Below are positions 1 through 8,204 of a stretch of DNA of 15,601 bases, one piece after another. A program made the translations under genes and the position numbers. The stretch's first letter is position 1. Each line of letters starts with the position of its first letter. The stretch lies in contig CANBSM010000103.1 in assembly GCA_947372155.1 (NCBI GenBank), positions 1 through 15,601 on the forward strand, written 5' to 3'. Origin of the DNA: Burkholderiaceae bacterium (GTDB lineage Bacteria > Pseudomonadota > Gammaproteobacteria > Burkholderiales > Burkholderiaceae). The notes under the pieces are model-generated. The model worked only from the letters and a program-made list of their open reading frames with translations. It did not search any database and was not told the DNA's origin.

Positions 1-26
1 AAACCTTTTTTCTTAATGGCAACCAT
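1..26 (-). CDS. parB: ParB chromosome-partitioning protein, N-terminus only (partial)
   Basis: Only the first eight codons are inside the window, starting from an ATG at 26-24 and reading MVAIKKKG before the edge. ParB/Spo0J proteins typically begin with a short basic stretch running into a KKGLGRGLDALL-type motif, which fits this start. It lies 24 bp behind the parA stop on the same strand, the usual parA-parB order. ParB is the CTP-dependent clamp that loads at parS sites, two of which are in this window (1990-2005 and 3463-3478). The Shine-Dalgarno is weak (AGAAAG region). The identification rests on context and eight residues. Confidence 0.75.
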
Positions 27-50
27 GATCTTTATTGTTCTTTCTGAAAA

Positions 51-821
51 TTACATGTGCTTGATGCGCTCAACCATCTCAGCACCAAACTCTAAATAGG
101 CTTTTGCACCACGTGATGATTTATCGAAAGCCACCCCAGGAAGCCCGTAAGAAGGGGCCTCTGCAAGACGCACATTGCGCGGAATAATGGTCTTAAATAC
201 TTTGTCGCCGAAGTGCTCAAGCAACTGATCAGAAACCTGTTGTTGCAAAGTCATGCGCGCATCAAACATGACGCGCAGTAGTCCAATGATGACTAAGTCG
301 GGATTCAAATTTGCATGCACTTGTTTGATGGTGTTTACCAAATCGGACAAGCCTTCCAACGCAAAATATTCGCACTGCATTGGCACAATCACGCCGTTTG
401 CTGCACACAATCCGTTGAGCGTCAGCAAAGACAGGGCGGGCGGGCAATCAATCAAAATAAAATCATAATCATGCGCCACTTCAGCAAGCGCATCTTTTAA
501 GCGCGCTTCGCGCAAATCCAAATCTACCAATTCAATTTCAGCGCCCGCTAAATCACGATTCGCTGGCAACACGTCGTACCCAGAGCTTTCGCAACGCTGC
601 ACACATTCTTTAACTGCTGTCATGCCAATTAAGACCTGATATACGCTTGCGTTTAAGTCTGCCTTCTCTACTCCGGAGCCCATCGTGGCATTACCCTGAG
701 GATCAAGATCCACCAACAAAACACGCTGCTGCAGTCCGGCTAAGCCTGCTGCTAAATTAACAGCGGTAGTAGTCTTGCCAACACCGCCTTTTTGATTTGC
801 AATACAGAAAATTTTTGCCAT
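51..821 (-). CDS. parA: ParA/Soj chromosome-partitioning ATPase
   Basis: This is a 256-residue ParA-type ATPase that moves ParB-parS complexes over the nucleoid during origin segregation. The deviant Walker A motif KGGVGKTT is at residues 11-18, with the signature lysine K11 and the phosphate-binding K16. The A' motif VDLDPQGN is at 37-44 with D40. Walker B LIDCPP is at 123-128 with D125. The protein starts directly at the Walker A strand, so it is the short chromosomal form without the N-terminal DNA-binding domain found on many plasmid ParA proteins. It lies 18 bp after rsmG and 24 bp before parB, which implies one transcript with mnmG-rsmG. The ATG at 821-819 is the only sensible start, because the first beta strand begins at residue 3. 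Confidence 0.96.
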   Translation of the reverse strand: MAKIFCIANQKGGVGKTTTAVNLAAGLAGLQQRVLLVDLDPQGNATMGSGVEKADLNASVYQVLIGMTAVKECVQRCESSGYDVLPANRDLAGAEIELVDLDLREARLKDALAEVAHDYDFILIDCPPALSLLTLNGLCAANGVIVPMQCEYFALEGLSDLVNTIKQVHANLNPDLVIIGLLRVMFDARMTLQQQVSDQLLEHFGDKVFKTIIPRNVRLAEAPSYGLPGVAFDKSSRGAKAYLEFGAEMVERIKHM

Positions 822-839
822 GGCTGCTTTTGGGTTTAC

Positions 840-1508
840 TTAAGAGGTGAGGGTGGATTTTCTCACGGGGGCCAGCACCAGAAGGCGTCGCTCCACCGCT
901 AAATTAGGGATATGAAGGGGCTCATCGGCAACTAAGCGCCAATGATCCATGGAAACGTCTTTCATTTCGTCGTCAGCGCGCTTGGCCTTCATTGCAAATA
1001 CCAAGCCATCGGGCTTTAAGAAGGGCAAAGACAAATCCAAAAAACGTGCGAGATTTGTAAAAGCCCTAGAAATCACAGCATCAAACTGTGCTGGTTGTTG
1101 CACCGCAGCATCTTCCACTCGCTCACAGAGCACTTCAATATTTTTCAGCTTCAACTTCCCGCGTACATGCTGCAAAAAAGCCGTCTTCTTCCGTATTGCC
1201 TCAATCAATGAAAGGCGCCAATCTGGTTGAACAATAGCAATTGGAATGGCCGGTAAGCCACCTCCTGAACCAAGGTCCGCGATCTTAGGAGACGAGGTCT
1301 TTAAGAAACGTTTCAATACCGGCAAAACTGCAATGGAATCAATAAGATGCAGTCGAATAGAATCTTTCTCGCCTTCGATTGCTGTGAGGTTATGAACCTG
1401 ATTCCAGCGTCCCATTTCTTGCAAAAACAGCTCTAAATCAGCGATATTGCTTGGGCTTAACTCCAGCCCAAGATCCTCGATTCCCAAAGCAAGCAAACCC
1501 TCACTCAT
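840..1508 (-). CDS. rsmG: RsmG, 16S rRNA (guanine527-N7)-methyltransferase
   Basis: This 222-residue protein (E. coli RsmG/GidB is about 207) is the SAM-dependent enzyme that methylates G527 N7 of 16S rRNA in the 530 loop; loss of it in other bacteria gives low-level streptomycin resistance. The family motif [10 protein letters not shown] is at residues 35-44. The SAM-binding glycine loop [15 protein letters not shown] is at about 78-92, and the conserved SRAF motif is at 147-150. The start ATG overlaps the mnmG stop by 8 bp (ATGAGTGA), so translation is probably coupled. A short divergent C-terminal tail after residue 175 is normal for the family. Confidence 0.96.
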   Translation of the reverse strand: MSEGLLALGIEDLGLELSPSNIADLELFLQEMGRWNQVHNLTAIEGEKDSIRLHLIDSIAVLPVLKRFLKTSSPKIADLGSGGGLPAIPIAIVQPDWRLSLIEAIRKKTAFLQHVRGKLKLKNIEVLCERVEDAAVQQPAQFDAVISRAFTNLARFLDLSLPFLKPDGLVFAMKAKRADDEMKDVSMDHWRLVADEPLHIPNLAVERRLLVLAPVRKSTLTS

Positions 1509-3423
1509 GGGTTTCTTGAGTACGGCCCAAGCCTTTTTTAAGGTGCACCAATAAAAGCGAAAGGGCGGCAGGCGTGACCCCTGAAATGCGGCCGGCCTGA
1601 CCCAATGTTTCGGGTTTATGCAAATTCAGTTTTTGCTGAACTTCTTTAGACAAGCCAACAACCTGAGAATAATCCAGGGATTCCGCTAGAGGAAATGATT
1701 CATTGTGCTCTTGACGAGCGATTTCTGTCGCTTGGCGGTCGATGTAACCCTGGTATTTAACTGAGATTTCTACCTGATCGCTAATTTGAGACGCCAAACC
1801 AAGATCCTCATCTAAAGTTTCGGGAGCCCACATTCCGTTGCCCAAAGCAGTAATTGCTTCATAAGTAACCCCTGGGCGCCTCAATAACTCCGTTAAGTTG
1901 CATTCATGAGACAGGTCTTGACCTAGCAACTGAGAAACTAGGGGTGCGGCCTCGTGTTTTGGGCCAACCCAAATATCTTGCAAACGAGATGTTTCACGTG
2001 AAACAGCCTCTTGTTTTCTGCAAAAAACTGTCCAACGATAATCATCCACCAAACCAAGCTCGCGCCCAATTGTGGTTAAGCGCATATCTGCATTATCTTC
2101 ACGCAAGCTCAAGCGATATTCCGCTCGGCTTGTAAACATACGATATGGCTCCTGGACTCCACGGGTAATCAGGTCATCAACTAAGACCCCAATATAGGAC
2201 TCGCTGCGCTTGGGCAGCCATGGCTCTTTTCCTTTGGCCGCTAAGCCAGCGTTAATTCCAGCCAACATGCCTTGTGCTGCAGCCTCTTCATAGCCTGTGG
2301 TGCCATTAATCTGGCCAGCAAAGTAAAGCCCACCAATAGCCCTGGTCTCAAGGCTATGGCGTAATTGGCGTGGATCAAAGAAGTCATATTCAATTGCGTA
2401 GCCAGGGCGGACAATCACCGCAGACTCCATACCCCGAATGCTGCGGACCAAGTCCCACTGAACATCAAAAGGTAAGCTGGTAGAAATCCCATTGGGATAA
2501 AACTCATTGGTTGTGAGGCCTTCTGGCTCCAGGAAGATCTGGTGACTATTTCTAGAGGCAAAACGATGAATCTTGTCCTCAATAGAGGGGCAGTAGCGGG
2601 GGCCAACCCCCTCAATGACGCCGGTATACATCGGCGAACGATCTAAGCCGCCACGAATAATGTCGTGGGTCTTTTCATTTGTATGAGAAATCCAACAAGG
2701 AACCTGCTTGGGGTGCTGCTCTGGGCGCCCTAGATAAGAAAATACCGGCACTGGATCGAGGTCCCCGGGCTGCTCAAGCATGACTGAGAAATCGATTGTT
2801 CGGCCATCAATGCGAGGCGGAGTGCCAGTCTTCAGCCTTCCCTGAGGAAGCCTCAACTCTTTTAATCTAGCGGATAAAGAAACTGCTGCAGGATCACCCG
2901 CACGCCCACCGGCATAGTTATTTAAACCTACATGGATCTTTCCATCCAAAAAGGTGCCCGCCGTAAGAACAACTTTCTTGGCAACAAACTCCAGGCCCAT
3001 TTGAGTAACCACACCCTGAACCTCGTCACCCTTAACCAATAAGTCATCAACTGCGGCCTGGAAGAGAGTTAAATTAGGTTGATTTTCTAGACGACGCCGA
3101 ATGGCGGCCTTATACAGAACTCGGTCCCCTTGAGCACGAGTAGCCCGAACAGCAGGGCCCTTACTAGAATTGAGGATGCGGAACTGGATGCCGGCTTCAT
3201 CAGTAGCGGCAGCCATAGCGCCGCCCATGGCATCAATTTCTTTCACTAAATGCCCCTTGCCAATCCCCCCAATAGAGGGGTTGCAACTCATGGCGCCAAG
3301 ACTTTCAATGCTGTGAGTAATTAATAGGGTATCGCAACCCATGCGTGCTGACGCGAGTGCGGCCTCTGTCCCAGCGTGACCGCCGCCAACCACAATGACA
3401 TCGAAACTTTTGGAATAACGCAT
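1501..3423 (-). CDS. mnmG: MnmG (GidA), tRNA wobble-uridine modification enzyme
   Basis: This 640-residue FAD protein (E. coli about 629) works with MnmE to install the carboxymethylaminomethyl group at U34 of certain tRNAs. The FAD dinucleotide loop GGGHAG is at residues 13-18. The [24 protein letters not shown] block carries the conserved C47, and the second conserved cysteine, C278, lies in RYCPSIEDK. Further family blocks include the region around residues 370-385 and the helical C-terminal domain that contacts MnmE. It is first in the mnmG-rsmG-parA-parB operon, has its own predicted promoter, and contains a perfect parS site at codons 473-478 (VSRET). Length and motifs are intact. Confidence 0.97.
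   Translation of the reverse strand: MRYSKSFDVIVVGGGHAGTEAALASARMGCDTLLITHSIESLGAMSCNPSIGGIGKGHLVKEIDAMGGAMAAATDEAGIQFRILNSSKGPAVRATRAQGDRVLYKAAIRRRLENQPNLTLFQAAVDDLLVKGDEVQGVVTQMGLEFVAKKVVLTAGTFLDGKIHVGLNNYAGGRAGDPAAVSLSARLKELRLPQGRLKTGTPPRIDGRTIDFSVMLEQPGDLDPVPVFSYLGRPEQHPKQVPCWISHTNEKTHDIIRGGLDRSPMYTGVIEGVGPRYCPSIEDKIHRFASRNSHQIFLEPEGLTTNEFYPNGISTSLPFDVQWDLVRSIRGMESAVIVRPGYAIEYDFFDPRQLRHSLETRAIGGLYFAGQINGTTGYEEAAAQGMLAGINAGLAAKGKEPWLPKRSESYIGVLVDDLITRGVQEPYRMFTSRAEYRLSLREDNADMRLTTIGRELGLVDDYRWTVFCRKQEAVSRETSRLQDIWVGPKHEAAPLVSQLLGQDLSHECNLTELLRRPGVTYEAITALGNGMWAPETLDEDLGLASQISDQVEISVKYQGYIDRQATEIARQEHNESFPLAESLDYSQVVGLSKEVQQKLNLHKPETLGQAGRISGVTPAALSLLLVHLKKGLGRTQETHE
1990..2005. promoter_or_regulatory. 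parS site inside mnmG
   Basis: TGTTTCACGTGAAACA is a perfect 16-bp palindrome identical to the consensus bacterial chromosomal parS, the site where ParB loads. It sits within the mnmG reading frame as codons for V-S-R-E-T (residues 474-478). That the centromere site is embedded in a conserved gene is common for parS. With the second site at 3463 it gives two sites 1.47 kb apart. Confidence 0.95.
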
Positions 3424-3446
3424 GATTTGCCTCAGATAGGGCGATG

Positions 3447-3475
3447 ATCATAGCATTTTGTTTGTTTCACGTGAA
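3447..3475 (-). promoter_or_regulatory. predicted sigma70 promoter of the mnmG-rsmG-parA-parB operon
   Basis: On the minus strand there is an extended -10, TGCTATGAT, with the TATGAT hexamer at 3447-3452. Seventeen bp upstream is a TTCACG hexamer (3470-3475, four of six matches to TTGACA). The predicted start is near 3440, giving a leader of about 17 nt before the mnmG ATG. The -35 hexamer lies inside the parS palindrome, so ParB binding would be expected to affect this promoter. This was found by eye only. Confidence 0.6.
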
Positions 3476-3478
3476 ACA
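3463..3478. promoter_or_regulatory. parS site in the mnmG upstream region
   Basis: This is a second perfect TGTTTCACGTGAAACA. The symmetry extends to 20 bp (3461-3480), because TTT and AAA flank it. It lies 40 bp upstream of the mnmG start and overlaps the predicted -35 element of the operon that encodes ParA and ParB. Confidence 0.96.
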
Positions 3479-3529
3479 AAAGATCAAAAAATCCTAGAAA
3501 ACCAACACATAGATTCCTAAGTAATTGAT

Positions 3530-4267
3530 TTAATTGATGAAATAAGCATTCCAGGCTGACTTCATTATCAGCACACTAACAATAACTAAAAAAGCCTTTC
3601 TGACAAAGGCGCTACCGTGTTTAATTGCAAGCCGGCTGCCGAACTGACTACCGGCAATGTTAGCAATCATCATGACAAAACCAAGCGTCCAATTAATTTG
3701 ACCAAGGCTAGCCAACATCAGAATGGCCGCCAGGTTGGTTGCCACATTCACCAATTTTGTTGCCGCAGAGGCATGGAGAAAATCAAAACCAAAAAAGCGC
3801 ACGAAACCAAACAACAAAAAACTTCCGGTACCAGGACCAAAGAAGCCGTCATAAAAACCAATTGTTAAACCAAGAGCCACGCCCTTGAGTTGTTGAAAAC
3901 GCCCAAGAATTTTCGGCGCATGCGCCTCTCCAAGCGAGGGCTGAAACCAGGTATACAGAAGCAGGAACAACAAAACAAATGGCAACGCTTTGCGCAAAGG
4001 CTCGGCTGGAAAATTGCTCACTGCATTTGCACCCAAAAGAGAGCCTACAAAACCCGCAACAATTGCTGGTAAAACAATTGCCCAAGGCAAAGAAACATGG
4101 CGCAAAAATTTACGCGCAGCATTAAAAGTCCCGCCAACGGCCGCAACCTTATTCGTCGACAGCAAAGTTGCAGGCGGAACATTGGGATAGGCCGCAAACA
4201 AAGCGGGCACCTGAATCAGGCCGCCGCCCCCAGCTACAGCATCAACCAACCCAGCAAAGAAAGCCAT
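3530..4267 (-). CDS. TSUP-family (TauE/SafE, YfcA-like) membrane permease
   Basis: The ATG at 4267 gives 245 residues of a multi-helix integral membrane protein of the TSUP/DUF81 family, which exports or imports small sulfur- or carbon-containing anions such as sulfite or sulfoacetate. The substrate of this one cannot be told. Family marks are AGLVDAVAGGGGLIQVPAL near the N-terminus, STNKVAAVGGTFNA, and the internal-repeat motif GFYDGFFGPGTGSF near residues 138-151; these match the pattern I recall for E. coli YfcA. The frame stays open upstream to a TAA at 4322-4324 and encodes IEFSIFIWPLLLA immediately before this ATG, the usual first half of helix 1, yet no ATG, GTG or TTG occurs there. 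The true start is therefore probably upstream and non-canonical (for example ATC at 4306-4304, five bases after GAGA). It lies just beyond the liv hairpin. Confidence 0.85.
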   Translation of the reverse strand: MAFFAGLVDAVAGGGGLIQVPALFAAYPNVPPATLLSTNKVAAVGGTFNAARKFLRHVSLPWAIVLPAIVAGFVGSLLGANAVSNFPAEPLRKALPFVLLFLLLYTWFQPSLGEAHAPKILGRFQQLKGVALGLTIGFYDGFFGPGTGSFLLFGFVRFFGFDFLHASAATKLVNVATNLAAILMLASLGQINWTLGFVMMIANIAGSQFGSRLAIKHGSAFVRKAFLVIVSVLIMKSAWNAYFIN

Positions 4268-4328
4268 TGCTAAAAGCAGTGGCCATATGAAAATAGAAAA
4301 TTCGATGAGAGTCTCTTTTACTTAAATG

Positions 4329-4350
4329 AGTGCGGCGAAAGCGCCGCACT
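4329..4350 (-). terminator. GC-rich hairpin after the liv operon (possible terminator)
   Basis: AGTGCGGCG and CGCCGCACT form a perfect 9-bp stem around a 4-nt loop, 32 bp beyond the livM stop. On the minus strand the following bases are CATTTAAG, so the U-tract is poor; a run of five T lies before the stem instead. It could terminate the liv transcript, or it could be a 3'-end stabiliser that lets some transcription reach the TSUP gene, whose frame opens directly after it. Confidence 0.55.
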
Positions 4351-4382
4351 AAAAACCAAATAATAAAAGGAAAAACAAAAAC

Positions 4383-5312
4383 TCAGTTTTTGTTTTTATA
4401 GTACGCAGCAATTTCACCAACAACACCACGACGGAATGCCAAGACACAAATGACGAAAATAAATCCAGTTGCAATCGTGCTCCACGAGCCAATATTCGCA
4501 AGGTAGTTTTGTAAACCCACAACAATTCCAGCGCCAACCACTGGGCCCAGGATAGTTCCCATACCACCAAGCAAGGTCATCAATACAACTTCACCAGACA
4601 TGTGCCAATGAACATCAGTCAATGTTGCTAACTGGAATACCAAGGACTTCATAGATCCAGCCAAACCAGAGAGGGCAGCAGAAATAACAAAAGACATGAG
4701 CTTGAAACGATCAACGTCATAACCCAAAGAAACTGCGCGAGGCTCGTTCTCACGAATTGCCTTCAAAACCTGACCAAACGGAGAGTGCACTGCACGCATG
4801 ATCACAGCAAAACCAAACAAGAAAACCGCCAACACAAAGTAATACATCGCAACATCATCTTTTAGGTCAATGAAACCAAAGAGTGTGCCGCGCGGAACGC
4901 CCTGAATGCCATCCTCACCGCCCGTAAACGGGAGTTGAACAGCCAAAAAGTAAACCATTTGCGAGAGAGCCAAGGTCACCATGGCAAAGTAGATGCCCTG
5001 CCTGCGAATGGCTAAAGAACCAATTAAAAAGCCAAGTACACCAGAGCCCACAACACCTAACAAAATTCCCAACTCAGGAGAAAGGCCGGCTTCTTTGCAA
5101 AAGTAGGCGGTAATGTACGCAGCAGTTCCAAAAAATGCAGCGTGCCCAAAAGAGAGTAGGCCAGTAAAACCTAAAAGCAAATTGAATGCGCAGGCAAAAA
5201 GAGCGAAGCACAAGACCTTCATTGCAAACACAAGATAAATAAAGTCTTGGAAGGGCAACAACAAGGCAATCAAAATCAAGATGCCGTAAAGCAATTTTGT
5301 TTTTGGATTCAT
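4383..5312 (-). CDS. livM: LivM-type inner-membrane permease of a HAAT ABC importer
   Basis: This 309-residue, strongly hydrophobic protein has about eight to ten membrane segments. The family motif GLLSFGHAAFFGTAAY lies near residues 50-65, and the cytoplasmic EAA-like coupling loop GQVLKAIRENEPRAVSLGYDV lies in the second half, where it contacts the ATPases. It would form the membrane channel with LivH, powered by LivG and LivF. It is the last gene of the operon and starts 2 bp after the livH stop, so translation is coupled. It is of usual length and intact, with no cytoplasmic extension such as that in the E. coli LivM N-terminus. Confidence 0.93.
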   Translation of the reverse strand: MNPKTKLLYGILILIALLLPFQDFIYLVFAMKVLCFALFACAFNLLLGFTGLLSFGHAAFFGTAAYITAYFCKEAGLSPELGILLGVVGSGVLGFLIGSLAIRRQGIYFAMVTLALSQMVYFLAVQLPFTGGEDGIQGVPRGTLFGFIDLKDDVAMYYFVLAVFLFGFAVIMRAVHSPFGQVLKAIRENEPRAVSLGYDVDRFKLMSFVISAALSGLAGSMKSLVFQLATLTDVHWHMSGEVVLMTLLGGMGTILGPVVGAGIVVGLQNYLANIGSWSTIATGFIFVICVLAFRRGVVGEIAAYYKNKN

Positions 5313-5314
5313 AC

Positions 5315-6235
5315 TTATTTCTCCCGCCCAAACAGTCCGGCAGGACGAATCAAAAGAACAATTGCCATGATCACAAAAATCACAACGCCGGAGGCCTCTG
5401 GATAAAAGACCTTAGTCAAACCTTCAACCAGACCCAATCCCAATCCGGTAAGGATGGCGCCCATGATAGAGCCCATACCACCAATCACCACCACCGCAAA
5501 AACGACAATGATGAGGTTAGAGCCCATCAACGGGTTCACTTGAAAAATGGGGGCCGCCAATACACCAGCAAAACCAGCCAGCCCAACGCCGTAAGCGTAG
5601 GCCAAAGAAATCATTAGCGGCACATTAATGCCAAACGCTTGGAGCAATTTAGGATTTTCAGTTCCAGCGCGCAAATAGGCGCCCAACTTTGTTCGCTCAA
5701 TGACATACCAAGTTGAGAAACATACCGCCATAGAAATCACTACAACCCATACACGATACTTTGGCAAAATGATGCCAAGGGACTCTAAAGGAATGGCGCC
5801 TTGAAGCAACTCCGGAGCTGGATAGCTCTCACCAGAAATGCCATACCAATGACGGAACATGCCCTCAATAATGAGTGCCAAACCAAAGGTCAGCAACAAA
5901 CCATATAAGTGATCAAGGTGATACAGGCGGCGCAACATGGTGCGCTCAAGAATTAAGCCAAATCCCGCCAACACTAGCGGAACAACAATTAATGCAAACC
6001 AATAATTAATGGATAAATCAGGAAAACCTAGCCATTGGCTAATCTGAGTTAAACCAATCCAGGCAATAAAAGCACCCATGGTGTATTGAGCACCATGTGC
6101 AAAATTAATAATGTTGAGAAGGCCAAAGATAATGGCCAACCCCAAACTCAATATGGCATAAAACGAGCCATTGATAAGCCCCACCAAGAGCTGAGCTACC
6201 AGCCCTTGTGGGGTAATTCCGAGAAGTTCAAACAT
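5315..6235 (-). CDS. livH: LivH-type inner-membrane permease of a HAAT ABC importer
   Basis: This 306-residue polytopic membrane protein is of the LivH family. It begins with the typical LVAQLLVGLINGSFYAILSLGLAIIFGLLNIINFAHGAQYTMGAF block (about residues 12-55). The cytoplasmic coupling loop LRAGTENPKLLQAFGINV follows in the second half, and then the conserved VVIGGMGSIMGAILTGLGLGLVEG helices. It lies 18 bp after the binding-protein gene and 2 bp before livM. It is the partner of LivM in the transmembrane pore. Confidence 0.94.
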   Translation of the reverse strand: MFELLGITPQGLVAQLLVGLINGSFYAILSLGLAIIFGLLNIINFAHGAQYTMGAFIAWIGLTQISQWLGFPDLSINYWFALIVVPLVLAGFGLILERTMLRRLYHLDHLYGLLLTFGLALIIEGMFRHWYGISGESYPAPELLQGAIPLESLGIILPKYRVWVVVISMAVCFSTWYVIERTKLGAYLRAGTENPKLLQAFGINVPLMISLAYAYGVGLAGFAGVLAAPIFQVNPLMGSNLIIVVFAVVVIGGMGSIMGAILTGLGLGLVEGLTKVFYPEASGVVIFVIMAIVLLIRPAGLFGREK

Positions 6236-6253
6236 TCTTGATTTCTAAATTAC

Positions 6254-7477
6254 TTACTTGTTAACTAACTTGCACTTCGATTGTGACAGTGGCAGAGTCG
6301 CCTCAGCAGCAGGGATCGTCGCGCGCACATAGTAGTAATCCCATGGGCTCTTAGAGTCAGCAGGCTTCTTCACCTCAAGTAAATACATATCGTGTTCAAA
6401 CTTACCGTCAGCACGAATCTTGCCTTTAAAGAGACCATCATCAATGTTTGTAGATTTGAGAACCTTCATTACAGCCTGAGTGTCATCTGTTCCAGCTTTT
6501 TGAACCGCGTTCAAATAGGCAAGAACGGATGAGTAAACGCCCGCCTGAACCATGGTTGGCATACGCTTGTGTTGCAAAATGAAGCGTTTAGAGAATGCGC
6601 GGGTCTTGTCATCCTTATCCCAGTAAAAGCCTTCTGTAAGGTACATACCTTGTGCAGCAGGCAAACCCAAAGAATGCACATCGGAGATAAACATCAACAA
6701 AGGAACGACGGTTTGTTTTTTGTTGATCCCAAACTCGGAAGCTTGTTTAACAGTATTGATGGTGTCTTGGCCAGCATTGGCAAGCGCAACCACATCGGCA
6801 CCACTAGCTTGTGCCTTCAAAAGATATGAAGAGAAGTCGCTGTTAGGGAATGGGTGTTTGCTGGTGCCTAAAACCTTACCGCCATTTGCAGTGACAACAG
6901 CTGTCGCATCTTTCTCAAGAGCTGCACCAAAAGCATAGTCGGCAGTAATAAAGTACCAATTCTTTTTGCCCTGTTTTACAACTGCCTTACCTGTGCCATT
7001 TGACAGGGCATATGTGTCATAAGCCCAGTGCACATTGTTTGGCGTACATTTTTCATTGGTAATGGTTAAAGAGCCTGCGCCAGAAACCAAGGTAATCTTG
7101 TTTTTTTGCTCTGCCACTTCCATCACAGCCAAGGCAACGTTAGTCGAAACTAATTCAACAATCACATCCACACCATCTTTGTCGTACCATTCGCGCGCTT
7201 TGTTAGCGGCAATGTCAGCCTTGTTCTGGTGATCAGCGCTTACGAGCTCAATCTTTTTACCAATGACGGTGCCGTCTTTCGAAAAGTCTGCGATTGCCAT
7301 TTTTGCGGCAATGACTGCGCCCGGACCAGCCAAATCAGAATAGGTGGAAGACAAGTCAGTTAATACACCGATCTTGACTACATCGCCACTCACCTTGGAT
7401 CCTGTTTGGGCAAAAACTGGATTTGACGCAAACATCGTTGCGGCTACCAGTGATGCGGTTATTTGCTTTAACTTCAT
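6254..7477 (-). CDS. periplasmic substrate-binding protein of the liv-type importer
   Basis: This 407-residue type I periplasmic binding protein (Peripla_BP_6, LivK-like) has a Sec signal peptide with a basic start (MKLK), a hydrophobic core and probable cleavage after VFA at residue 23. The mature protein opens with VVKIGVLTDLSSTYSDLAGPG, the usual first strand and ligand loop. Family blocks ADHQNKADIAANKAREW and FITADYAFGAALE are present. It is closest in pattern to the large proteobacterial subfamily annotated for branched-chain amino acids, amides or aromatic/aliphatic acids, so the ligand is unknown. Exactly two cysteines occur, C144 and C402 near the C-terminus, which could form a disulfide. 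A strong AGGAG Shine-Dalgarno (plus-strand 7482-7488) precedes it, better than those of its neighbours, as expected for a subunit needed in excess. Confidence 0.92.
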   Translation of the reverse strand: MKLKQITASLVAATMFASNPVFAQTGSKVSGDVVKIGVLTDLSSTYSDLAGPGAVIAAKMAIADFSKDGTVIGKKIELVSADHQNKADIAANKAREWYDKDGVDVIVELVSTNVALAVMEVAEQKNKITLVSGAGSLTITNEKCTPNNVHWAYDTYALSNGTGKAVVKQGKKNWYFITADYAFGAALEKDATAVVTANGGKVLGTSKHPFPNSDFSSYLLKAQASGADVVALANAGQDTINTVKQASEFGINKKQTVVPLLMFISDVHSLGLPAAQGMYLTEGFYWDKDDKTRAFSKRFILQHKRMPTMVQAGVYSSVLAYLNAVQKAGTDDTQAVMKVLKSTNIDDGLFKGKIRADGKFEHDMYLLEVKKPADSKSPWDYYYVRATIPAAEATLPLSQSKCKLVNK

Positions 7478-7481
7478 TCCT

Positions 7482-7488
7482 ATCTCCT
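7482..7488 (-). promoter_or_regulatory. strong ribosome binding site of the binding-protein gene
   Basis: AGGAGAT on the minus strand lies four bases from the ATG at 7477, in the 22-bp gap after livF. It is the strongest Shine-Dalgarno in the operon and supports both the chosen start and higher synthesis of the binding protein than of the membrane and ATPase subunits. Confidence 0.8.
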
Positions 7489-7499
7489 ATAGAAAACCA

Positions 7500-8204
7500 C
7501 TAAACACCAAGATACTGATTTAATAGAGTTGCTTTTTGGGCAAGCTCACTTTGTTGCACCACTTCAACTACATTTCCGTGCTCAACCACATAATGCCGAT
7601 CCGCCAAGGGTGCAGCAAAGCGAAAATTTTGTTCAACCAACACGATCGTGAAGCCCTTGTTGCGCAAGCTAGTAACCACTTCACCGAGCTTTTGCACAAT
7701 CACAGGCGCCAATCCCTCAGTAATCTCATCCAACAACAACAGTTTTGCGCCCGTTCTTAAAATTCGTGCCATTGCCAGCATTTGCTGCTCACCACCAGAT
7801 AGGCGGGTGCCGGGGCTATTTCTTCTCTCATAGAGATTTGGAAACATTTCGTATATCTCGTCTAAACCCATGCCCCCAGGCGCAATTTCCGGCAAGAGCA
7901 ACAGGTTTTCTTCTGTACTCAAGCTTGCGAAAATACCTCTTTCTTCCGGGCAAAAACCAACCCCTAGGCGAGCAATCTTATAAGTGGGCATGGAGATAGT
8001 CTGCGTTCCATAAACCTCCACAGAGCCAGTTCTTTTGCTAGTTAATCCAAGGATAGTCTTCAGAATGGTGCTTCGACCGGCGCCATTTCTTCCTAGCAGA
8101 GTAACGACCTCGCCATCGCGGACGGCAAAATTTACACCGTGCAGAATATGGGATTCACCATACCAAGACTCTAAATTTTTAACCTCTAACGCCATAGTGC
8201 TCAT
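7500..8204 (-). CDS. livF: LivF-type ATPase subunit of the ABC importer
   Basis: This 234-residue ABC ATPase is of LivF length and pattern. Walker A is GRNGAGRS at residues 38-45, with arginine (R44) at the position of the usual catalytic lysine. The signature LSGGEQQ is at 135-141. Walker B LLLLDE is at 155-160, and VEQN at 190-193 replaces the H-loop histidine, as is normal in LivF. The start overlaps the livG stop by 4 bp (ATGA). A second in-frame ATG three codons on (MALEVKN) is an alternative start. It pairs with LivG on the cytoplasmic face of the LivHM channel. Confidence 0.94.
   Translation of the reverse strand: MSTMALEVKNLESWYGESHILHGVNFAVRDGEVVTLLGRNGAGRSTILKTILGLTSKRTGSVEVYGTQTISMPTYKIARLGVGFCPEERGIFASLSTEENLLLLPEIAPGGMGLDEIYEMFPNLYERRNSPGTRLSGGEQQMLAMARILRTGAKLLLLDEITEGLAPVIVQKLGEVVTSLRNKGFTIVLVEQNFRFAAPLADRHYVVEHGNVVEVVQQSELAQKATLLNQYLGV

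Noticed and set aside
4329..4350. The same hairpin read as a plus-strand terminator
   Set aside because: On that strand it is followed by A residues and no plus-strand gene leads into it.
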